Shown here one piece after another: positions 1 through 6,099 of a stretch of 64,000 nucleotides of DNA. The first letter of the stretch is position 1. Every line of letters begins with the position of its first letter. This DNA comes from Luteitalea sp. TBR-22. Its GTDB lineage: Bacteria; Acidobacteriota; Vicinamibacteria; Vicinamibacterales; Vicinamibacteraceae. The notes below the pieces were generated by a model. That model was not told the origin of the DNA and made no database searches. It worked only from the letters and a program-made list of their open reading frames with translations. The translations under genes and the position numbers were made by a program. The stretch spans positions 4,920,501-4,984,500 of the forward strand of contig NZ_AP024452.1 in assembly GCF_016865485.1 (NCBI RefSeq). Reading direction: 5' to 3'.

Positions 1-26
1 CGAAGGTTCGATTGTACAGAACAGGC

Positions 27-61
27 GGCGGCCTCTCGCCCGCCCGGCCGGTGAGGCCGCC
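27..61 (-). terminator. GC-rich hairpin after the Ku gene
   Basis: GGCGGCCTC (27-35) pairs perfectly with GAGGCCGCC (53-61), a 9-bp stem with a 17-nt loop, starting 15 nt past the Ku stop codon. No clear T tract follows on the minus strand, so it is only a possible terminator. Confidence 0.4.
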
Positions 62-76
62 GGTCGGCGGCCTTGC

Positions 77-940
77 CTACGCGCTGGCGCGCTTGCGGGG
101 CTTCCTGGTCGCGTCGGCGCCCTTGCTGGCGGCGAGCGTGGCCTTGGCAGGAGTCTTCTTGCCGGCGCTCACCGACTCGAGGCTGCGGCGCAGCGCTTCC
201 ATGAGGTCGACGACCTTGGCCGGCGCCTCTTCCTCGGTCTCGACGATCTCCTCGCCGGCGACCTTCGCGTCGATGAGCTTGCGGAGCGCTTCCTGGTAGT
301 TGTCGTGGAAGCTCTTGATGTCGAGGTCGCCCTCGAACGTGCCGATCACCTGCTGCGCCAGCTTGACCTCTGCCGGCTTGAGCGTGGCGGGAACGCCCTC
401 GAGTTCCTCGATCTGCGACATGCTGCGGACCTCGTCGGCCGACCGCAGCGTGTACATGACCAGCCCCTTCTCGCGCGGCTGGACGGCGACGATGTACTCG
501 CGTCCGTAGAGGGCCAGCTTGCCGATGCCGGCCTTGCCCTGCATGCCCTCGCGGATCACCGCGAAGGCCTCCGCCGCGACGTTGCCGTCGGGGGCGAGGT
601 AATAGGGCCGCTCGAAGTAGATCGGGTCGATCTGGTCGACGGTGGTGAACTGGGTGAGGTTGATCAGCCGCGTGGACTCCGGGCGGACCTTCGACAGGTC
701 CTCCTCGCTCACCGTCACGTACCGGCCCTTGGAGAACTCGTAGCCCTTCACGATCTCGGTGTTGGCCACCTCGCGCTCGCAGTGCGGGCACCACTTCTTC
801 TGCTGGATGCGCGTCTGACACTCCTCGTGGAGCTGGTTGAAGCTCACCGTGGCGTGCGCGTCGGTGGCCGGGAACACCCGAATCGGGATGGTCACCAGGC
901 TCAGCTTCAGATGTCCCTTCCACGTCGCACGTGCTGCCAT
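77..940 (-). CDS. ku: Ku-type DNA end-binding protein of bacterial NHEJ
   Basis: The 287-residue product opens with MAARATWKGHLKLSLVTIPI, a typical bacterial Ku start, and contains the Ku core beta-barrel signatures (KWCPHCEREV near residue 55, YEFSKGRYVTV, IDPIYFERPYYLAPD, GIGKLALYGREYIVA). In this family a Ku homodimer threads onto double-strand ends and recruits LigD. The C-terminus is a Lys/Ala-rich tail of about 35 residues, as in many bacterial Ku proteins, probably for DNA or ligase contact. I chose the ATG at 940 rather than the in-frame upstream ATG at 1012 because AAAGGGG lies just upstream of it and the homologous domain begins there. It is divergent from ligD across 190 bp, consistent with a two-gene NHEJ locus. 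Confidence 0.96.
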   Translation of the reverse strand: MAARATWKGHLKLSLVTIPIRVFPATDAHATVSFNQLHEECQTRIQQKKWCPHCEREVANTEIVKGYEFSKGRYVTVSEEDLSKVRPESTRLINLTQFTTVDQIDPIYFERPYYLAPDGNVAAEAFAVIREGMQGKAGIGKLALYGREYIVAVQPREKGLVMYTLRSADEVRSMSQIEELEGVPATLKPAEVKLAQQVIGTFEGDLDIKSFHDNYQEALRKLIDAKVAGEEIVETEEEAPAKVVDLMEALRRSLESVSAGKKTPAKATLAASKGADATRKPRKRASA

Positions 941-1018
941 GGTGTGCCCCTTTGCAAACGCTGCGCCCGACGGCGCGCTGACCTGATGAGCGACGCCCGA
1001 CCTGCGGGGCAACCCACG

Positions 1019-1089
1019 GTGTCCGGGTGTCCGGCGCCCGGTGCCCGGTGACCGGTGACCGGTGCCCGTCCCCGATCCGCAATCCCCGA
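1019..1089. repeat. Degenerate 7-bp tandem array between ku and ligD
   Basis: Consecutive units read GTGTCCG, GCGCCCG, GTGCCCG, GTGACCG, GTGACCG, GTGCCCG, TCCCCGA, TCCGCAA, TCCCCGA, with one extra G after the first. The period of 7 is held through a gradual change of unit sequence. It occupies much of the divergent promoter region of ku and ligD. Confidence 0.8.
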
Positions 1090-1130
1090 AACCTTGCTAT
1101 CGGCCGATGAGACCCCGATGATTACGCCTC

Positions 1131-3269
1131 ATGGCCCGCACGGTCCAGCCCTGGCAGGACACGGCGCCCCCGGCGCCGATGCTCGCCACGCCCTGCGAGT
1201 TGGACGCGCTGCCGCTGTCGAGTTCATCGCTCGTCTACGAGCAGAAGTTCGATGGCATCCGCGCCATCGTGGTCGTCGAGCCCGCCCACCCGGCGGCCCG
1301 GGTGGCCCTGTACTCGCGCAACGGCAACGACAAGGCCGCCCAGTTTCCCGACATCGTGAAGGCCCTGCGTGAGCTGGCGGCCTCGCTGACCGGTCCGGTC
1401 GTCCTCGACGGCGAGATCGTCGCCCTCGACGGGCGCGGCCGCCCGGCCTCGTTCACGGCCCTGCAGTCCCGCATGCACCTGAAGGGCACGCGCGACATCG
1501 AGGCACGGAGCGCGACCGTGCCCACCGCCCTGATCGTGTTCGACCTGCTGCGCGAGGGCCGCGACGACCTGCGCCCGTTGACGCTGGCCGCCCGACGCGC
1601 GCGGCTCGAACACCTCCTCCACGTGCGCACCAGCGAGCGCCTCCGCGAAGGCGCATTCACGGCAGGCGATGGCCACCGCGTGCTGGCGCAGGCCGAGCGC
1701 GAGGGATGGGAAGGCCTCATCGTCAAGGACGCCGACGCGCCGTATCTCTCGGGCGTCCGTTCGCGCACCTGGCGCAAGGTGAAGCTGCACAAGCGCGCCA
1801 CGCTGCTGATCGGCGGCTGGACCGACCCGAAGGGCACGCGTGGGGGATTCGGCGCGTTGATGGTCGGCAGCCCCGTCGATGCGCGCGGCAAGCCCGCCAC
1901 GCCGTCCAGGGACAGCGAGGCGACCCTCTGCTACGCCGGCAACGTCGGCACGGGCTTCAGCGACGCGACGATCACCGACGTCCTGGCGCGCCTGCGGCCC
2001 CTGGCCCGCCCGACGTCGCCGTTCGTCGATGCGCCGCGGGCCCGCGGGCAGCACTGGGTCACCCCGTCGCTGCTGTGCGAGGTGCGCTTCAGCGAGTGGA
2101 CGCCAGACAACCGCCTCCGCCACCCGGTCTTCCTCGGCCTGCGTGACGACGTGGGGCCCGAAGCGGTCGATCCGTGCGGACCGCGTCGCGAGCCGACGAC
2201 CACCGAACGACGGACATCGAGCCTCGAGGGCCACCAGTCCGGCCCCTCGGCCTCGACCGGCACTCGTCACCGAGCACACATACGATCGGCGGACCGGCTG
2301 TCATCGCTCCCCGCCACCCCGCTCGTCGAGCAGTTGCAGGCGCTCGAGGACGCCGGCCGCGACGGCACGCTGGCGCTCCCGGAGGGGCCGCTCGACGTCA
2401 CGAACCTGCGCAAGGTCTTCTGGCCCGCCAGCGGCCTCACCAAGGGCGACCTGCTGCGGTACTACGTCCGCATCGCGCCCTGGCTGCTGCCGGTGATCGC
2501 GGACCGACCGCTCGTGATGAAGCGCTACCCGAACGGCGTGCTGGGCAAGGCGTTCTACCAGCAGCGGGCGCCCGACGCGGTGCCGCCTGGCGTCCGGGTG
2601 GAGACGGTGGAGGGCGACGAGAGCGACGACGGGCCGACGCCGCGGCTGATCGGCGGCTCGCTCATCACGCTGCTCTACGTGGCGCAACTCGGGGCGATCT
2701 CGCTCGACCCGTGGTTCTCGCGGGCTGCGACGCCTGCGCAGGCCGACTTCGTGGCCATCGACCTCGATCCGATGCCGGGGGTCCCCTTCACGCAGGTCAA
2801 GGACGTGGCGCGGTGGGTGCACGAGGCGCTGGTGATGCTCGACATCCCGGCGGCACTCAAGACGTCGGGCTCGTCGGGCCTGCACATCCACATCCCGCTC
2901 GCGCCGGGCACGTCGTACGAATCGGGCCAGCTGCTCTGCCAGATCATCGCGTCGGCGGTGGCCTCGCAGCACCCCAGAGCGGCCACGGTGGAGCGGATGG
3001 TCGCCAGGCGGGGCCGCACGGTCTACGTGGACTACCTGCAGAACATCGAGGGCAAGACGCTGGCCTGCGCCTACAGCGCCCGCGCCAGCCAGTTCGCCGG
3101 CGTGTCCACGCCGCTGCAGTGGAGCGAACTCGACCAGGACGTGCGCCCGGAGGACTTCACGCTCCAGACGGCGCTGGATCGCTTCGAGGAGACCGGCGAC
3201 CTGTGGAACCCGGTGATGCAGGGCCGGGCCGCCGACCTGCACGCCGTGCTGGAGAAGCTGGGAAGGTAG
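1131..3269 (+). CDS. ligD: ATP-dependent DNA ligase LigD (ligase-polymerase, no phosphoesterase domain)
   Basis: This 712-residue protein has an N-terminal ATP-dependent ligase domain (about 15-345): adenylation motif EQKFDGIR with K39, DGEIV at 93-97, EGLIVKD at 194-200 and WRKVKLHK at 214-221. A low-complexity linker (about 346-400) leads to a C-terminal LigD-type primase-polymerase domain (about 415-700), with metal site DLDP (D544, D546), SSGLHIHI at 580-587 and DYLQN (D634). It repairs double-strand breaks with Ku by filling and sealing ends. The 3'-phosphoesterase domain common in other LigD proteins is absent, and the order is ligase then polymerase. The start ATG at 1131 has no strong Shine-Dalgarno sequence but fits the domain start. 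It is divergent from ku. Confidence 0.95.
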   Translation: MARTVQPWQDTAPPAPMLATPCELDALPLSSSSLVYEQKFDGIRAIVVVEPAHPAARVALYSRNGNDKAAQFPDIVKALRELAASLTGPVVLDGEIVALDGRGRPASFTALQSRMHLKGTRDIEARSATVPTALIVFDLLREGRDDLRPLTLAARRARLEHLLHVRTSERLREGAFTAGDGHRVLAQAEREGWEGLIVKDADAPYLSGVRSRTWRKVKLHKRATLLIGGWTDPKGTRGGFGALMVGSPVDARGKPATPSRDSEATLCYAGNVGTGFSDATITDVLARLRPLARPTSPFVDAPRARGQHWVTPSLLCEVRFSEWTPDNRLRHPVFLGLRDDVGPEAVDPCGPRREPTTTERRTSSLEGHQSGPSASTGTRHRAHIRSADRLSSLPATPLVEQLQALEDAGRDGTLALPEGPLDVTNLRKVFWPASGLTKGDLLRYYVRIAPWLLPVIADRPLVMKRYPNGVLGKAFYQQRAPDAVPPGVRVETVEGDESDDGPTPRLIGGSLITLLYVAQLGAISLDPWFSRAATPAQADFVAIDLDPMPGVPFTQVKDVARWVHEALVMLDIPAALKTSGSSGLHIHIPLAPGTSYESGQLLCQIIASAVASQHPRAATVERMVARRGRTVYVDYLQNIEGKTLACAYSARASQFAGVSTPLQWSELDQDVRPEDFTLQTALDRFEETGDLWNPVMQGRAADLHAVLEKLGR

Positions 3270-3338
3270 GCTCAGGACTCAGGGCTCAGGGCTCATTCAG
3301 CACGGTCTCTGAGCCTTGAGCCTTATGCCTCGAGCCTA
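3270..3338. repeat. 7-bp repeat array with inverted arms between convergent genes
   Basis: The left half carries GGCTCAG/GACTCAG/GGCTCAG units and the right half CCTTGAG/CCTTATG/CCTCGAG units. GGCTCA (3290-3295) pairs with TGAGCC (3310-3315), and outer units can pair too. It fills the whole gap between the ligD stop and the stop of the convergent gene, so it may act as a two-way terminator. Confidence 0.7.
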
Positions 3339-4022
3339 AGGCATCTTCCGAGTGCCCGTCACGACGACATTGCGGAACTCGGCGGTGTCGTCGAACGAGC
3401 CCACGCCGGCGCGCCCCCACGCGAGCGTCGCGTCGGTGGCCAGCATGATCGGCGTGGTCATGTCGTCGACGAACACCTCGATGCGCCCGGTGGACGGCGT
3501 GCGCACGACGCGGGCGGCGTGCCACTGCTGATCGGTGAGCGGCGTCACCTGCGACAGCGTGTCGATGCGTTTACGGTCGGCGTCGTTCACCAGGAAGATG
3601 CCGTTGTGCACGTCGTCTCGCGCCGCGGAGAGATGCACGTAATAGAAGCGCGTCGGCGATTGGTAGCCGACGACCAGGAGCGCGTCGCGTCGGGGCGTGA
3701 CGTCGGGCAGCGCGGCGGTCGACCGCACCTCGACGGCGAGCGTCGTCGCCGTCATCTCCGGGCCGTTGACCAGAGCGAGCGCCGAGGGGCGGCGGATGGC
3801 GCCACCGGGCTTGCCGGCCGTGACCAGGGCCAGCAGGCCCTGCCGCACGCTCCAGCTGCCGTTGCCGTCGAGCGTGAACTCGCGCGCCAACGCGTCGGCC
3901 GAGAGCGTCGGACGGACCGTCGTCGGGCCCTGCGCGGCGAGCACACCGCCGGCCAGTACCGCCCCCAGCGCCACCAGGCGTGCACGCCCTCCGCAAGTTG
4001 CCACGTTCCGCATGGCCTGCAT
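3336..4022 (-). CDS. Exported protein with a probable concanavalin-like (LamG-type) fold
   Basis: Product of 228 residues with a signal peptide (MQAMRNVATCGGRARLVALG, then a hydrophobic stretch ending GGVLAAQG). The mature part has beta-rich sequence with motifs typical of lectin/glucanase-like sandwich domains: RFYYVHLSA, WHAARVVRTPSTGRIEVFVD and a C-terminal GRAGVGSFDDTAEFRNVVV, the pattern seen in DUF1080 and LamG-type proteins that bind or hydrolyse sugars. No catalytic residues can be assigned. The start at 4022 has GAAAGG upstream; a longer reading frame to 4229 would run into the promoter of the divergent gene at 4120. It ends tail to tail with ligD. Sugar binding is an inference from fold type only. 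Confidence 0.75.
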   Translation of the reverse strand: MQAMRNVATCGGRARLVALGAVLAGGVLAAQGPTTVRPTLSADALAREFTLDGNGSWSVRQGLLALVTAGKPGGAIRRPSALALVNGPEMTATTLAVEVRSTAALPDVTPRRDALLVVGYQSPTRFYYVHLSAARDDVHNGIFLVNDADRKRIDTLSQVTPLTDQQWHAARVVRTPSTGRIEVFVDDMTTPIMLATDATLAWGRAGVGSFDDTAEFRNVVVTGTRKMP

Positions 4023-4119
4023 TCTCGGCCTTTCGGCATCATCCGTGCAATGACATCGCCCAGTCACATGCAACGTCGGGCGGCACATCGTCGCCCTGAC
4101 CACAGGTGGAGGACGCGCG

Positions 4120-4386
4120 ATGGGTATTCTTGGCTGGATTGTGTTCGGTTTGGTGATCGGTGCGCTGGCAAAGCTCGTGATGCCCGGGCGAGACCCCGGC
4201 GGCATCATCGTGACGATGCTGCTCGGCATCGTCGGGTCGTTGCTGGGCGGTTTCCTCGGTCAGGCACTCGGCCTGTACGGGCCCAACGACGCGGCAGGCT
4301 TCTTCATGTCGCTGCTCGGTGCGGTGGTCGTCCTGGCCATCTACCGCATGGCGATGGGACGCGGTCGCCACACCATCACGACCTGA
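4120..4386 (+). CDS. GlsB/YeaQ/YmgE-type small membrane protein
   Basis: This 88-residue protein is almost entirely hydrophobic, with three membrane segments (about 2-20, 28-48 and 57-77). GWIVFGLVIGALAKLVMPG at the start, followed by GGIIVTMLLGIVGSLLGGFL, is the hallmark of the transglycosylase-associated/YmgE stress-protein family. Members are inner-membrane proteins often induced by envelope, acid or stationary-phase stress; their biochemical role is not known. The start is well supported by GGAGG about 9 nt upstream of the ATG. It appears to be a single-gene unit, followed by a strong hairpin at 4414-4447. Confidence 0.92.
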   Translation: MGILGWIVFGLVIGALAKLVMPGRDPGGIIVTMLLGIVGSLLGGFLGQALGLYGPNDAAGFFMSLLGAVVVLAIYRMAMGRGRHTITT

Positions 4387-4413
4387 TTCAGTGCAGGACT
4401 GATGCGACACGCT

Positions 4414-4447
4414 ACAGGTTGCAGGCAATCGGCCGCCTGCAACCTGT
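4414..4447 (+). terminator. 13-bp perfect hairpin after the YmgE-like gene
   Basis: ACAGGTTGCAGGC (4414-4426) pairs perfectly with GCCTGCAACCTGT (4435-4447) around an 8-nt loop, 27 nt past the stop codon. No U tract follows, so it is a terminator-like or mRNA-stabilising hairpin. Confidence 0.55.
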
Positions 4448-4572
4448 TCCCGGCGGCCAGGGGTGTAGGAATTGCCACCCTGTCTTGCCGCTGATGCACA
4501 AGTGAACACGACAGTGCCGATGGTCGTGCCGGAATCGCCATCCGGCATTGGCCCAATTCCTGTAAATGAGCG

Positions 4573-4968
4573 ATGGGCACCGTCGCTCTCCTCCACGTCA
4601 CGCCCGGCCTCGCCGATGGATTGCGGAGCGCCTGCGCGGCGGCAGGGCTCGTGGTCTCTGCGGCACACCTGCACGACCTCGACGCCGGTCACTTCGATGC
4701 CGAGGCGTTCCTCCGCCAGCACGACCCCGTCGTCGTCGTCATCGACCTCGCGCCGCCGTATCCGGTGGCGCTCGAACGACTACAGGTCATCAGTCGGTTG
4801 CCGGCCGCCCAGGGCCGACAGTTGGTCGTCACGGCGCCCGACCCCGCGTTCGTCGCGGCCTCGCTCGATCACGCCGGTCGGCTCATCGAGATCGTCGGGC
4901 AACACGAGGACCTCGGGCCGCTGATCCTCGCCATCAAGGAAGCGACGCGTGCCCGTCCCGGCCGCTGA
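4573..4968 (+). CDS. Pseudo-receiver (response-regulator-like) single-domain protein
   Basis: The 131-residue product has the alternating beta/alpha layout of a receiver domain: beta1 VALLHVT, a central VVVVIDLAPPYP with D58 where the phospho-acceptor would lie, beta4 GRQLVVTAPD and beta5 RLIEIVG. The acidic pair after beta1 and the conserved lysine after beta5 are missing, so classical phosphorylation is doubtful. It ends 6 nt from the convergent end of the sigma-54 activator, which itself lacks an N-terminal receiver, so this may be a detached or partner sensory domain (inference). There is no convincing Shine-Dalgarno sequence and the start is the least certain part. Confidence 0.65.
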   Translation: MGTVALLHVTPGLADGLRSACAAAGLVVSAAHLHDLDAGHFDAEAFLRQHDPVVVVIDLAPPYPVALERLQVISRLPAAQGRQLVVTAPDPAFVAASLDHAGRLIEIVGQHEDLGPLILAIKEATRARPGR

Positions 4969-4974
4969 GCGTCG

Positions 4975-5958
4975 TCAGCGTTCCCTGTAAGTCGACCAGG
5001 CGATGCCGAGCTTGCGCATGCGGGCTCGCAGCGTGTGGGGGTTGACCTTGAGCAACCGGGCGGCACCGTCCGGGCCTTCGATGCGACCACGTGTCTCGGC
5101 CAGCGCCGCCTCGATGTGGCGACGAATGGCCTCGTCGAGCGGGACGATGCGGCCGGCCGGCGCGAGTGCGGCCGCGACTTCGGGCGACACGCTCCTCGAC
5201 GGGCCGCCTCGGCCGAGCGCCGCCGCGATCTCGAGCGAGCGCCCCTGCCCGAGCAGCACGGCGCGATCCATCACGGCCGACATCTCGCGCACGTTGCCCG
5301 GCCAGCGATACTCGCGCAGGAGTCGTTCGTGTTCGTCGGTCACGGGCACCGGACGCACGCCGAAGCGATCCGAGGCGCGACGCGCGAAGTACTCGGCGAA
5401 CTCGCGGATGTCGTCGGGGCGATCGCGCAGCGGCGGGATCACCACCGGGAAGACCGCGAGGCGGTAGTAGAGGTCGTCGCGGAAGGCGTGAGCCTCGACC
5501 ATCTCGGGGAGATCGCGGTGGGTCGCGGCGATCAGGCGCACCTTCACGCGGACGGGCCGGTCACCGCCGACACGCACCACCTCGCCGTCCTGCACGACCC
5601 GGAGCAGACGCACCTGCGCCGGAAGCGACAACTCCCCCACCTCGTCGAGGAACAGGGTGCCGCCGTCAGCCTGCTCGAACCAGCCCTGCCGCTGGGTGAG
5701 GGCCCCCGTGAAGGCGCCCTTTTCATGCCCGAAGAGTTCCGAGTCGATCAGCTCGGGCGGGATCGCACCACAGTTCACGCGGCGAAAGGGCCCGAGCCTG
5801 AAGGACGACTCCTGGTGGATGAGGCGCGCCACCACTTCCTTGCCGGTGCCGGTCTCGCCAAACAGCAACACGGGAGCGTTGCTGCGCGACACCATGCCGA
5901 CCCGCTCGAGCACGCTGGCCAGGCCCGTCGTGCTCCCGACAATTCGCTCTGTGACCAC
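4975..5958 (-). CDS. Sigma-54-dependent activator with AAA+ and Fis-type HTH only
   Basis: The protein has 327 residues. It begins directly with the AAA+ sigma-54 interaction domain: Walker A GETGTGKE (34-41), GAFTGA loop (81-86), Walker B TLFLDE (101-106), and RLAVFPVVIPPLRDRPDDI with the arginine finger region. A C-terminal Fis-like HTH of the FhlA/NorR style follows (GPDGAARLLKVNPHTLRARM). It opens sigma-54 promoters by ATP hydrolysis. The usual N-terminal GAF, PAS or receiver domain is absent, as in PspF. The start is a GTG with an in-frame stop codon three codons upstream, so no longer form exists. A near-perfect 35-bp palindrome lies 25 bp upstream, in the divergent region shared with the TonB receptor, and is a likely binding site. 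Confidence 0.93.
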   Translation of the reverse strand: MVTERIVGSTTGLASVLERVGMVSRSNAPVLLFGETGTGKEVVARLIHQESSFRLGPFRRVNCGAIPPELIDSELFGHEKGAFTGALTQRQGWFEQADGGTLFLDEVGELSLPAQVRLLRVVQDGEVVRVGGDRPVRVKVRLIAATHRDLPEMVEAHAFRDDLYYRLAVFPVVIPPLRDRPDDIREFAEYFARRASDRFGVRPVPVTDEHERLLREYRWPGNVREMSAVMDRAVLLGQGRSLEIAAALGRGGPSRSVSPEVAAALAPAGRIVPLDEAIRRHIEAALAETRGRIEGPDGAARLLKVNPHTLRARMRKLGIAWSTYRER

Positions 5959-5982
5959 GCCGTCTTATATCACGGCTTCAGC

Positions 5983-6017
5983 CATCACATTTGACGGCAA
6001 TGCCGTGACATGTGATG
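5983..6017. promoter_or_regulatory. 35-bp near-palindrome, candidate binding site of the sigma-54 activator
   Basis: CATCACAT (5983-5990) mirrors ATGTGATG (6010-6017) and, with the same centre at base 6000, ACGGC (5994-5998) mirrors GCCGT (6002-6006). Fifteen of seventeen position pairs are complementary. It lies 25 bp before the activator and 83 bp before the TonB receptor, the usual upstream position of an enhancer-type or autoregulatory site. Confidence 0.65.
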
Positions 6018-6099
6018 GGTCAACCGTGAACACATCCTGAAATGACCGAAAAACCGACATCCCAGACTTGGCCCGGCGGCTGCACATAGAAGGGCCGGC

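Noticed and set aside
1-20. GGTTCGATT at the window start as the T-loop of a tRNA
   Set aside because: The following bases cannot form a matching T-stem or acceptor stem and no CCA end is seen.
12-299. Open frame on the plus strand over the Ku gene end
   Set aside because: It lies antisense to the well-supported Ku coding region and has no recognisable domain.
4450-4500. Sigma-54-like TTGCCACC...CTTGCC before the pseudo-receiver gene
   Set aside because: The invariant GG at -24 is missing and the spacing is one base too long.
6069-6083. Sigma-54 promoter-like TGGC-N7-CTGC before the TonB receptor gene
   Set aside because: Transcription would start at about 6095, after the GAAGGG ribosome site (6089-6094) of the ATG at 6100, so it would not make a translatable message for that start.
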